Assembly (NCBI GenBank): GCA_965225955.1
Contig: CBDDBX010000014.1
Span: forward strand, 62,001 to 126,000
Source: CBDDBX01 sp965225955
Lineage (GTDB): Bacteria; Acidobacteriota; Aminicenantia; UBA2199
Direction: 5' to 3'
DNA length: 64,000 bases
Shown one piece after another: positions 24,851 through 33,431 of the stretch. The first letter of the stretch is position 1, and each line of letters begins with the position of its first letter. The notes under the pieces are model-generated. The model was not told where the DNA came from and made no database searches. It saw only the letters and a program-made list of their open reading frames with translations. A program made the translations under genes and the position numbers.

Positions 24851-27461
24851 TAGAGAATATTTACAGAATATGTCGGTGTTCATTGTGGATGACGATATAA
24901 ACAGTCTGAATTTTATTACTGAACAATTGAAGGTTATGGGGCTCAGAGTTACCCCTCTGATCAGTGGGGAGGAGCTACTTGAACTTCTGGGAAGAGTAAC
25001 TCCCGATCTTATTATACTTGATGTGATTATGGAGCATATGAATGGCTTTGAAGTATGTTCAAGGATCAAATCCGAAACATATGCATCAGATGTTCCGGTA
25101 ATATTCATGAGTGCTCTTGGAGATGATGAAGACCGGATCAGGGGATTCAGGGAAGGAGCAGTAGATTATATTATGAAACCTGTAAGAGAAGAAGAACTCC
25201 AGGCCAGAGTAAAGGTACAGCTTGAACTTGTTAAGTTGAGAAAGAAACTAAAAAAGAGAAATTCAGAACTTCAGCGTGAAATAACTGAGAGAGTAAAATC
25301 TGAAATGGAAGTTACACACCATAAAGAGGAGCTGGAGGCCCTTGTAAGTGAGAGAACTATAGCTCTTCAGAGGACCAATTTCCGTCTTAAAGAGGAAGTA
25401 GAACGGAGGAGAGGAGCTGAGTTACAGATAAAAAGCCAGCTTGAAGAGCTTGAAAATTCAAAGAAACAGCTTTTAATGCTTCTTGATGAAGAGCAGAAAG
25501 TCAAAGAGAAACTCAGAATTAATGAAGAGAGACTCTCTATGGCAATAGATGCAAGCGGTTCAGGTATATATGAAACTTCCGTTCCTTTTGGAGATAAGCT
25601 TTTTTTCAGTGAGAAGTGGAATAGTATAATTGGCTACTCATCTGAGGAGCTGCCCGAAAAAAGAGAGTTTATCAGATGGTTTCTTAACAGAGTACATCCA
25701 GCAGATATAGATAAGCTTGTTGATAGCATAAGAGCGTTTGTTAAAGGAACTATTCCTGATCACAATATTGAGTTCAGAGTCAGACACAAGAGTGGGAACT
25801 GGGTATATGTGCAGGGGTTATCCAGAGCAATTGAATTTGATAAAGATGGAAAAGTTATACATGTTATTGGACTGATGACAGATATTACTGAAAGGAAGAA
25901 AACTGAGAGCCGCCTTATGGAGAGTGAGGCGCAGCTTAAGAGAGCTCAGGAGGTAGCCCATATAGGGAGTTGGTATCTGGATGTAAAGATGAAAACTCTT
26001 GTATGGTCAGATGAGACTTACAGGATTTTTGGAATTCCTGTAGGTACAGTAATGACTTATGAGCATTTCCTGAGTGCCTGTCATCCTGAAGACAGAGGTT
26101 TTATAAATGAAGCCTGGCTGGATGCAATAAACGGGCAGAGTTACAATATTGAGCATCGTATTGTGGTGGACGGAAAGGTTAAATGGGTTATTGAAAAAGC
26201 TGAGGTGGAGTTTGATGAAGACGATACTCCTTATCGCGGAATAGGTACAATTCAGGATATTACTGATAGAAAAAGAGAAGAAGAGAAGAGGCTTCATCTG
26301 GAAGAGCAGTTATGGCAGTCCCAGAAGATGGATGCTGTGGGACAGCTGGCCGGTGGTGTGGCACACGATTTTAATAATCTTCTGCAGGTAATTGGAGGTT
26401 ATACAGATCTTGTTAAAGAGATTCTTGAAGAGGAGAGTCCTGTTCAGAAACATCTTGGTCTTGTGATGAAAGCTACTGAAAGAGCAGCATCTCTTGTAAG
26501 ACAGCTTCTGCTTTTCAGCAGAAATGAGAAGCCGGTATTCAGAAATATAGAAATCAATGAACTTGTAACAGGTATTCTCAGAATGCTGGAGAGAATAATC
26601 GGAGAGAATGTGAATCTTGAGTTTGAAGCAGGGGATAAAAATCTGAATGTTTTTGCAGATGCAGGTCAGATTGAGCAGATAATAATGAATCTGTGTCTGA
26701 ATGCAAGAGATGCCCTTGAAGGTGGTGGTACTGTAAAGATAGCTACAGGTTGTCTAGTTTTTGATAAAGACACCTTTCATGGTACAAGAATATGTAAACC
26801 CGGAAATTATGTTGTGCTTACAGTTACAGATAATGGATGCGGTATGAAGCATGAGGTGAAGGAGAGGATTTTTGAGCCATTTTTCACCACAAAAGATGAG
26901 GGAAAAGGAACCGGTCTGGGGCTGGCTACAGTTTATGCAATTACAAAACGTCACGATGGATTTATTGATGTGAGCAGTGAGCCCGGAGCAGGTTCAGAGT
27001 TTAATGTCTATCTTCCAGGTACTGATATTGCTATGGGTGTTGATGATGAAGCAGGGGCAGAAGATGCTCCTGTGGAAATATCGGATCGTTATACTGTTCT
27101 GGTTGCAGAAGATGACGCACTTGTAAGAGAGCTTTCTACAAGAATTCTGTTGCATTCAGGGTATAAAGTAATTGTTGCATCAAATGGGGATGAAGCTGAG
27201 GACATTGTTGAGCGCAGAATAGAGGATGTGGATATTGCTGTACTGGATATGGTAATGCCTGGTAAAGGAGGGAAGGAGATCTTTGACAGAATCAAAGAAC
27301 TTAAACCTGAATTACCGGTAATTTTCTCCACAGGTTACACAACCAGTGTGTTTGATGATGGAGAACTGGATATAAACGATATAATCTTTTTAAGAAAACC
27401 TTTCAGAAAAAAGGAGTTTCTTAATGCAGTTGCAACTGCTGTAGAGAGGAGCGTTAATTAA
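24834..27461 (+). CDS. hybrid histidine kinase REC-PAS-PAS-HisKA-HATPase-REC
   Basis: 875 aa. N-terminal receiver with Asp63 (VFIVDDDINSL, LIILDVIM); coiled coil about 130-230; PAS/PAC at about 235-360 and 365-485; HisKA with H511 in GGVAHDFNNLL, the form seen in NtrB-like/His-kinase A subgroup; HATPase (LNARDALEGGG, GTGLGLATVYA); C-terminal receiver with Asp805 (AVLDMVMPGKGG). The start could also be the ATG at 24843. Overlap with the GAF kinase indicates one transcript; the N-terminal receiver may take phosphate from that kinase. No effector gene is adjacent. Confidence 0.92.
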   Translation: MRTMVNREYLQNMSVFIVDDDINSLNFITEQLKVMGLRVTPLISGEELLELLGRVTPDLIILDVIMEHMNGFEVCSRIKSETYASDVPVIFMSALGDDEDRIRGFREGAVDYIMKPVREEELQARVKVQLELVKLRKKLKKRNSELQREITERVKSEMEVTHHKEELEALVSERTIALQRTNFRLKEEVERRRGAELQIKSQLEELENSKKQLLMLLDEEQKVKEKLRINEERLSMAIDASGSGIYETSVPFGDKLFFSEKWNSIIGYSSEELPEKREFIRWFLNRVHPADIDKLVDSIRAFVKGTIPDHNIEFRVRHKSGNWVYVQGLSRAIEFDKDGKVIHVIGLMTDITERKKTESRLMESEAQLKRAQEVAHIGSWYLDVKMKTLVWSDETYRIFGIPVGTVMTYEHFLSACHPEDRGFINEAWLDAINGQSYNIEHRIVVDGKVKWVIEKAEVEFDEDDTPYRGIGTIQDITDRKREEEKRLHLEEQLWQSQKMDAVGQLAGGVAHDFNNLLQVIGGYTDLVKEILEEESPVQKHLGLVMKATERAASLVRQLLLFSRNEKPVFRNIEINELVTGILRMLERIIGENVNLEFEAGDKNLNVFADAGQIEQIIMNLCLNARDALEGGGTVKIATGCLVFDKDTFHGTRICKPGNYVVLTVTDNGCGMKHEVKERIFEPFFTTKDEGKGTGLGLATVYAITKRHDGFIDVSSEPGAGSEFNVYLPGTDIAMGVDDEAGAEDAPVEISDRYTVLVAEDDALVRELSTRILLHSGYKVIVASNGDEAEDIVERRIEDVDIAVLDMVMPGKGGKEIFDRIKELKPELPVIFSTGYTTSVFDDGELDINDIIFLRKPFRKKEFLNAVATAVERSVN

Positions 27462-28164
27462 GCTCCTCAAGTATTTCCGGCAGTTTCAGTATAGAATCTG
27501 TTTTTCTGAACCCATGACCTTCAATTCTGAAATCCACCTGTTCATGCTCCCAGGTTGTTGAAAAAGGTATGTGAACGGCTTTACTCCCTATATTGAGAAT
27601 TGGCAGAATATCCGATTTTTCAGAATTTCCTACCATAAGGAACTCTTCCGGCGGAAGATCAAGATGATCCAGAAGTTTTCTGTAGTTACTCTCTTTCTTG
27701 TCCGACATTATCTCTATATGATGAAAGAACTTTCCCAGACCTGATTTTTCGAGTTTTCTCTCCTGATCTTTAAGATCACCTTTTGTTGCAACAATAAGAA
27801 TGTACTCATCTTTTAGCTGGGTTATAACCTCTTTTACACCTTCAAGCAGAATTACAGGTTTGTTAAGCATATCTTTTGCAAAACCTATTATTTTTGAAAT
27901 CTCTTCTGATGTAACCTGATAGTTGGTTATTCTGCATGCTGTTTCAATAAGAGATAGAGTGAAGCCTTTTATTCCGTATCCATAGAGTGGAATATTGCCT
28001 ATTTCTGTATCCAGAGCTTCACGGGCAAGTTCATCTTTTTCCATATATTTACTGAACATATCGCAGAAAAGTGCTGCTGTATCTCTGAAATATGGTTCGT
28101 TTACCCATAATGTATCATCTGCATCAAATGCGATTACTTTAATCTTTCTGTTTCCTGCTTCCAT
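27454..28164 (-). CDS. HAD-superfamily hydrolase
   Basis: 236 aa. Motif I AFDADDTLW, motif II about VATKGD, motif III Lys and motif IV SEKSDILP fit a HAD subfamily I hydrolase with an alpha-helical cap (residues about 20-105). The substrate is unknown; phosphoglycolate- or nucleotide-like phosphatases share this layout. It is convergent with the hybrid kinase and overlaps its 3' end by 8 nt. Confidence 0.85.
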   Translation of the reverse strand: MEAGNRKIKVIAFDADDTLWVNEPYFRDTAALFCDMFSKYMEKDELAREALDTEIGNIPLYGYGIKGFTLSLIETACRITNYQVTSEEISKIIGFAKDMLNKPVILLEGVKEVITQLKDEYILIVATKGDLKDQERKLEKSGLGKFFHHIEIMSDKKESNYRKLLDHLDLPPEEFLMVGNSEKSDILPILNIGSKAVHIPFSTTWEHEQVDFRIEGHGFRKTDSILKLPEILEELN

Positions 28165-28215
28165 ACTATATTTTTAACACATTTTTTCATCAATTGATAA
28201 CCTGTTGAAGAAATT

Positions 28216-28244
28216 TTGTGACTCCTGATTTTATAAGATTATAT
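28216..28244 (+). promoter_or_regulatory. candidate promoter for the DoxX gene
   Basis: TTGTGA (28216-28221), a 17-nt spacer and TTATAT (28239-28244, or TATATT one base on) precede the DoxX start by about 35 nt. A reasonable but not exact sigma-70 match. Confidence 0.4.
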
Positions 28245-28278
28245 TAGTTACATCGAACCAGATGTTCGGGGAGGAAAC

Positions 28279-28695
28279 ATGAAAAGAGATTGTGCATGTG
28301 ATGATACAGGTAAATTGATATTAAGATTTATGGTGGGAGGGATGATGCTCTTTCACGGTATGCATAAAGTGTTTAACGGAGTTGAGTCTATTGGTGGTAT
28401 GCTGGGGGCCCGTGGTATTCCTGCTTTTATTTCATGGGGAGTGTATATAGGTGAGGTTATTGCGCCGGTGCTTATTATTATTGGTGTAATGACAAGGTTT
28501 TCAGCAGGTATACTGATGTTTAACATGATTATAGCAGTACTTCTTGTTCATACAGGGGATATATTCTCAGTAACTTCTCATGGAGGTTGGGGAATTGAGC
28601 TACAGGCTTTCTATATATTCTCCGCAGTTGCCATTATGATGCTTGGGCCAGGTAAATTCAGATTAACAAAAAAAGCGAAAGGTTTTCTGGAATAG
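28279..28695 (+). CDS. DoxX-family membrane protein
   Basis: 138 aa with four hydrophobic segments. LILRFMVGGMMLFHGMHKVF and IGGMLGARGIPAF are the DoxX hallmarks (R-x-x-x-G-x-x-x-x-H/Y-G-x-x-K), followed by VYIGEVIAPVLIIIGV. DoxX proteins are inner-membrane and linked to redox or thiol stress in several bacteria; the biochemical role here is unknown. GGGGAGG ribosome site. Followed 46 nt later by an MFS gene on the same strand. Confidence 0.88.
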   Translation: MKRDCACDDTGKLILRFMVGGMMLFHGMHKVFNGVESIGGMLGARGIPAFISWGVYIGEVIAPVLIIIGVMTRFSAGILMFNMIIAVLLVHTGDIFSVTSHGGWGIELQAFYIFSAVAIMMLGPGKFRLTKKAKGFLE

Positions 28696-28741
28696 ATAGT
28701 TACTGAAAAATATTATTCTACAGGAGAAACAGGAGGAGGCA

Positions 28742-29878
28742 GTGTTAAAAATAGCAGTCTTATCTGTTTCTCTGCTTACTATAATGACCGGGGCATCTGT
28801 TTCACCGGTACTTGCTGAAATAGCCCGTGCTTTCCCGGAATCAGGGAGTACAATGATAAAGCTTGTACTAACAGTTCCTGCTCTGATTATTATTCCCACA
28901 TCATTTATTACAGGCCGATATGGGCATATGATTAACAGAAGGAGACTTCTTATTATCGGGCTGATACTTTATGTCGCCGGCGGTGCAGGGGGAGGTCTTT
29001 CGACTTCCATATATATGCTCTATGGTTTCAGGGCTCTTCTGGGAGCTGGTGCAGGAATAGTAATACCTGTTTCAACAGGTATTATTGTAGATCTGTTCAA
29101 AGGAAATGAGAGAACTGTTATGATGGGTTACTCTACTGCGATCTCAAGTCTGGGAGGAGTAATTGCAACTTCTGCATCAGGTTTTCTTGCTTCTTTTGGG
29201 TGGAGATTCTCTTTCGGAATATATTTTATCGGGCTGGTTGTTCTTCTTTTTAATATCCTCTGGCTTCCTTCAGTAACTGGCAGTAATGTGAGAGGAAGAG
29301 GAGGGGGCATCTCTTTTAAGGTTTTTATAGCGGGAACTGGTATGTTTGGTGTAATGGCAGTTTTTTATGCTATTCCTACAAATATTGCCTGGCTTTTCAG
29401 TGATTCAGGTATTGGAGGCCCCGATAGAGTCGGAACTGCTCTGAGTGTACAGATAGCAACTGGTTTTTTAGCTGGAGTCTGTCTTAAATACAGCAGGGAT
29501 TTTGCCGGGGCGCTTCTCCTGCCAGGTAGTCTGCTGGTATTTGGTGCTGGATTCTGGGGACTGGCTCAGGCAGAATCTATGGTAGTAGCTGTTGTGTCTA
29601 TGATGGCCGTTGGCATGGCACTGGGAACAATGATTCCGTCAATTTTCCTTAAAGCCGTTTCTGCCGGAGGAAAAGGAGAGGGGATTAAATCTGTATCAAT
29701 TGTTATCAGCCTCTCTTTTCTGGGCCAGTTTCTGTCACCTCTTGTACTTGATGTAGTTTCAGAATGTGTGGGTATCTCAGGGCCTGCTGAGCTCTTCAAC
29801 CTGATTGGAATAGTAGTGGTAGCAGGAGTAATTCTGTATTTTTTTGGAAAAAATCTCCAGCCCCGTAACTTAATATGA
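28742..29878 (+). CDS. MFS transporter
   Basis: 378 aa, GTG start after AGGAGG. About 10-12 hydrophobic helices; the TM2-3 loop reads ITGRYGHMINRRRLLIIG, the MFS signature (G-x-x-x-D/H-x-x-G-R-R), and TM1 begins LLTIMTGASVSPVLAEIA. It resembles drug:proton antiporter-type members in the opening sequence. Substrate not deducible. Likely co-transcribed with the DoxX gene; no regulator nearby. Confidence 0.88.
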   Translation: MLKIAVLSVSLLTIMTGASVSPVLAEIARAFPESGSTMIKLVLTVPALIIIPTSFITGRYGHMINRRRLLIIGLILYVAGGAGGGLSTSIYMLYGFRALLGAGAGIVIPVSTGIIVDLFKGNERTVMMGYSTAISSLGGVIATSASGFLASFGWRFSFGIYFIGLVVLLFNILWLPSVTGSNVRGRGGGISFKVFIAGTGMFGVMAVFYAIPTNIAWLFSDSGIGGPDRVGTALSVQIATGFLAGVCLKYSRDFAGALLLPGSLLVFGAGFWGLAQAESMVVAVVSMMAVGMALGTMIPSIFLKAVSAGGKGEGIKSVSIVISLSFLGQFLSPLVLDVVSECVGISGPAELFNLIGIVVVAGVILYFFGKNLQPRNLI

Positions 29879-29957
29879 AGAATATACCGGAACATGTCCT
29901 GTAATTATGGACTGACACCAACTAACAGTGACATGAACCAGTAGTTATGGATAAAGT

Positions 29958-31079
29958 TTATTTCTCTTTCATAAGATATAGTTTATTGTCACTATGCCAT
30001 GCAACCCAGAGTTTCTGAGTATTTGTCTCAATGATTCCGGGATGTGAATAGCCGTAAGCCTGTGAATAAGTACAGGTTGTATAGTTAGTTCCCCAGGTGT
30101 TTCCCTGGTCATCAGACTGACTTAAACCGTTTTTATCAATTCTAACCAGTAAGCCATTTGATCTGAACATCAGAGCTCCGCGGGATTCTGCTGAAAACAT
30201 CTCCTGAGTGGTTCCAAAATCTTCTGTTTTTATAAAATACTGTTTTAGTTCAGTTTCCCCTTCCCTCTGGGTGTAGTTATAGTAGAAAACTCTGTTCTTG
30301 TTTGAGGGATCTATTGCTGATGAAGTGAAACTCTTTTTCGGCTGAACAGTGAAAGTATTACCATAGTCATTACTAACCAGCATTATAGGGAAAGTGAAGA
30401 ATTTACTTGTAGAATATGATCCATTTATACTGATATTGTTTTCACTGAGAGTCATGTTTCTGTAACTCATTGAATGGTCAAAGCTATACTCATAAACAGT
30501 CTTTATATTGAAGCTTTCCCCGCCATCTTCTGACTTAAGAAGTGTAAGTTGCTGTTTGTAAGGCTGTTCAGGAGTAAGGAGCTTCCGGGTTGCCAGATAG
30601 ATGTGACTGTTATTGTCAACTGATGCTGTTGCTGCAAAAAATGCCGGGTACTTGTTATCTTCTATTTTGTACACTGTCTTTTCTGACCACTGATTGCCAT
30701 CTGTAGATTTAAGAATAGTGATCTCTTCGGTTGAGAGTTTCATCACAACCATCTGATTGTTAATTATACCAATGGGCTCAGATGCTTCAATGATAGCAGT
30801 TTCGCTCCAGTTCTGACCACTGTTGCCGGAAATAAGATACAGATATCTTGTGGCTTTAGCATTTGAATACTTCATAAATATCCATGTTTTACTATCTGAT
30901 ATGAATATCTGAACTGAGTTATCCGGGATTGCTGATGAATTAGTTGGCTGAACTTCAGCAAGAACTTCAGGATTATTAAAAGATAGTTCTGTTGATGTCT
31001 GATCATCATTGGTACAGCCTGAAACCATCAGGATTGTGACTAGAATAAGAGTACATAGAGTGAAATTTTTAGTAAGCAT
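29958..31079 (-). CDS. Asp-box (BNR/sialidase-like) repeat lipoprotein
   Basis: 373 aa from the ATG at 31079 (GGGAGG upstream). Lipoprotein signal LCTLILVTILMVSGC with lipobox VSGC. Several Asp-box-like repeats (S-x-D-x-G-x-x-F/W): LLKSEDGGESF, LVSNDYGNTF, SQSDDQGNTW, plus SGNSGQNWSE. Such beta-propeller proteins include sialidases but also many non-enzymatic surface proteins. No catalytic sialidase triad was evident. Probably outer-membrane or periplasmic. Single gene, with the AT-rich insert upstream. Confidence 0.75.
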   Translation of the reverse strand: MLTKNFTLCTLILVTILMVSGCTNDDQTSTELSFNNPEVLAEVQPTNSSAIPDNSVQIFISDSKTWIFMKYSNAKATRYLYLISGNSGQNWSETAIIEASEPIGIINNQMVVMKLSTEEITILKSTDGNQWSEKTVYKIEDNKYPAFFAATASVDNNSHIYLATRKLLTPEQPYKQQLTLLKSEDGGESFNIKTVYEYSFDHSMSYRNMTLSENNISINGSYSTSKFFTFPIMLVSNDYGNTFTVQPKKSFTSSAIDPSNKNRVFYYNYTQREGETELKQYFIKTEDFGTTQEMFSAESRGALMFRSNGLLVRIDKNGLSQSDDQGNTWGTNYTTCTYSQAYGYSHPGIIETNTQKLWVAWHSDNKLYLMKEK

Positions 31080-31424
31080 AATAACCTCCCCTTTAGAAGC
31101 ACAAACTTTCTCAAAAAATAGCAATTTAAAAAAAAAGTGTCAATTTTAATAAAACTTTTTTTTTAAAAAACCGCTATATGCGTTTTTAAACTCCAGAAAC
31201 GGATAAAAATATTTTAAAATATAAAAATTCTATGCTAGTTACTTTTTTTTATTTTTAAAAAATATTTTTTCTATAATTTTATTTTTGAGTTTTTATTCAA
31301 TAACATATAAAAGTAAATATAAAATGTTATAATTTTTTTTAGTTAATTAATCAAAGACAAATAAGGTTTATTTTATGCTAATATATAAAAAACTTGTACG
31401 TCATAGGTATACAAGAGGTTTAAT
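31080..31424. other. 345-bp AT-rich gap before the ATPase-nuclease module
   Basis: The stretch is extremely AT-rich with long A and T runs, unlike other gaps in the window. TTATAAT near 31326 and AAGAGGTTTAAT before the start at 31425 could be a -10 element and ribosome site for the ATPase gene, but no clear -35 was found. No ORF of note. It may mark an insertion boundary. Confidence 0.5.
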
Positions 31425-32798
31425 ATGAAAGTAAAAGTAAAAAACTTAGGATCACTTAAACAAGCCGAATTTGAATTGGGAGAGCTTACCGTAATATGCG
31501 GAGGCAATAATACAGGCAAAACTTATGCAACCTATGCTTTATTTGGTTTTCTTGATAACTGGAGAGATTTACTGGATATTTCAATAAATCATGAAATAAT
31601 TGATAAATTATTAAGTGATGGAGTTGTTGATATTGATTTAAAAACTTTCTCTGATAATTCAGTGAAAATTCTTGAAGAAGCATGTAAGCAATACACGAAA
31701 TCTTTACCTAAAGTATTTGCGTCTAATATAGATAAGTTTAAAGACAGCTTTTTCAATATTACTTTGAACGAAAATTACAAAACTGTCTCTTTCGAGAGAA
31801 AATTGGGAGCTCAAAATAAAGAGATTTTTTCTATTATTAAAGAAGAGGGTGATAATAAACTTATAGTCTCTTTGTTGGTGGAAAGAAATAAAGTAGCTTT
31901 CCCTAATGTTATGATTAATGACATTATAAAAGTGGCAATTGGAGATATTCTGTTTCAGAATTATTTTCCTAAAGCATTTATTGCCAGTGCTGAGAGAACG
32001 GGAGCAGCTATTTTCAGGCAGGAATTAAATTTTGCAAGAAATAAAATTCTTAAAGAAGTTAGCCAGAAAAAAAACCTTGATCCTTTTGCATTACTATCAA
32101 AAAACTATCAGGAGTATGCATCTCCTGTGGAGAGTAATGTCGATTTTACCAGAAATCTGGAAAAGGTAGCACAAAAACAGAGTTATATATTAAAACAACA
32201 TCCAGATATACTGGATGATTTCTCAGACATAATCGGTGGCAATTATAGCGTAACAAAAAATGATGAATTATATTTCAGACCAAAATCCCAAAAAGTTAAA
32301 TTGACTATGGATGAGAGTTCAAGTTCGGTAAGATCTTTGCTGGATGTTGGGTTCTATATGAGGCACGTAGCTAAAAAGGGAGATTTGTTGATTATTGATG
32401 AACCAGAACTTAACCTCCATCCTGAAAATCAGCGATTAATAGCCAGATTATTTGTAAGATTAATAAATATTGGAATAAAAGTATTTATTACAACTCACAG
32501 TGATTACATAGTCAAAGAGCTGAATACTTTAATTATGCTAAATAGAAAAACAGAACATTTAATAAAGGTCAGTGAAGAAGAAGGGTATAGAGAAGATGAA
32601 CTATTATCGGTTGATAAAGTGAGAGTTTATATAGCTGAAAAGGCATCTATTAAACTTGATGGGAATTCCAGAAAAAGTGTTTGTCAGACTTTGACTGAAG
32701 CAAAAATTGAGTCTGACTATGGAATAAATGCTCACAGCTTTGATAAAACAATAGATGATATTAACAGAATACAGGACGCTATCATTTGGGGAGACTGA
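31425..32798 (+). CDS. AAA_15/AAA_21-type ABC ATPase of a two-gene module
   Basis: 457 aa. Walker A ICGGNNTGKT (residues 24-33), signature-like SSSSVRSLLD (about 300-309), Walker B LLIIDEPELNLHPENQ (D325, E326), and H-loop TTHSD with His358: an SMC/RecF-like ABC ATPase, as in OLD, GajA, PtuA and related defence ATPases. There is no TOPRIM domain; the last 80 residues are a short helical tail (AHSFDKTIDDINRIQDAI). The middle (60-290) is a large insert. Genes of this type in pairs with a nuclease are typical of phage-defence modules; the next gene starts 2 nt later. AT-rich codon use contrasts with neighbours. Confidence 0.8.
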   Translation: MKVKVKNLGSLKQAEFELGELTVICGGNNTGKTYATYALFGFLDNWRDLLDISINHEIIDKLLSDGVVDIDLKTFSDNSVKILEEACKQYTKSLPKVFASNIDKFKDSFFNITLNENYKTVSFERKLGAQNKEIFSIIKEEGDNKLIVSLLVERNKVAFPNVMINDIIKVAIGDILFQNYFPKAFIASAERTGAAIFRQELNFARNKILKEVSQKKNLDPFALLSKNYQEYASPVESNVDFTRNLEKVAQKQSYILKQHPDILDDFSDIIGGNYSVTKNDELYFRPKSQKVKLTMDESSSSVRSLLDVGFYMRHVAKKGDLLIIDEPELNLHPENQRLIARLFVRLINIGIKVFITTHSDYIVKELNTLIMLNRKTEHLIKVSEEEGYREDELLSVDKVRVYIAEKASIKLDGNSRKSVCQTLTEAKIESDYGINAHSFDKTIDDINRIQDAIIWGD

Positions 32799-32800
32799 TA

Positions 32801-33376
32801 ATGTCTGACTTTGAAATTTTGGAACAATTGATTAATGAGAAAGTAGTAATAAGAACTCGAACTGGAGATCATGGGAATGAATTGGCAGAGCTTATTGAGA
32901 ATGACGATAGTGGGAAAGAGCTTTATAAAGTAAGTATTAAAAACATTCCGTCAAAAAGTTTCATAGTAAAAACAGATAAATTCCCTGATCTGACAAATTT
33001 TTTTAGAAATAGTAATGGCGAATGTAAAAAATCTGATTTTGTTATTATTTCAGAATATAAGAGTAAGAAATATATCGTTTTTATTGAAATAAAAAAGACC
33101 AATGACGATGCTGGTAATATAGTTAAACAGCTTACTGGAGCTATGTGCCTGTTAGATTATTGCAGAGCTTTAGTCAGGGAGTTTTTTCAGAAAAGCACTT
33201 TTCTTAATCGGGCAGAGTATGAATATAGATTTGTTGCAATTAATAAAATAAATATTGATAAAAGACCTGTATATTACAAATCTGATACCAAACAACATCA
33301 CGATCGACCTGATAACATGCTCAAAATAAGTCACACTAAAGAAGTGTTCTTTAAACGATTGATAGGTAGTAATTAA
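32801..33376 (+). CDS. putative PD-(D/E)XK-fold nuclease partner of the ATPase
   Basis: 191 aa from the ATG at 32801, with GGGAG just upstream; the TGATAATG junction couples it to the ATPase. The core block has Asp79 in KSDFVII, then YIVFIEIKK with Glu96 and Lys98, followed by a Gln in VKQLTGA: D-x16-E-x-K, the layout of PD-(D/E)XK nucleases. The remaining helices hold no recognised motif. I know no named family for this pair. The catalytic assignment is from pattern only; a non-enzymatic sensor with this fold is also possible. Confidence 0.6.
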   Translation: MSDFEILEQLINEKVVIRTRTGDHGNELAELIENDDSGKELYKVSIKNIPSKSFIVKTDKFPDLTNFFRNSNGECKKSDFVIISEYKSKKYIVFIEIKKTNDDAGNIVKQLTGAMCLLDYCRALVREFFQKSTFLNRAEYEYRFVAINKINIDKRPVYYKSDTKQHHDRPDNMLKISHTKEVFFKRLIGSN

Positions 33377-33403
33377 GAGTACCGGTTGTGATAACCGGCA
33401 CTC
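33377..33403. terminator. hairpin between convergent genes
   Basis: GAGTACCGGTTGTG and the complementary AACCGGCACTC form a stem with one A-C mismatch, directly after the module's second stop codon. No T-run follows, so it is a weak terminator candidate usable from both sides. Confidence 0.45.
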
Positions 33404-33431
33404 TCTATAGTTTGTTGGATTATAGTAGCTA

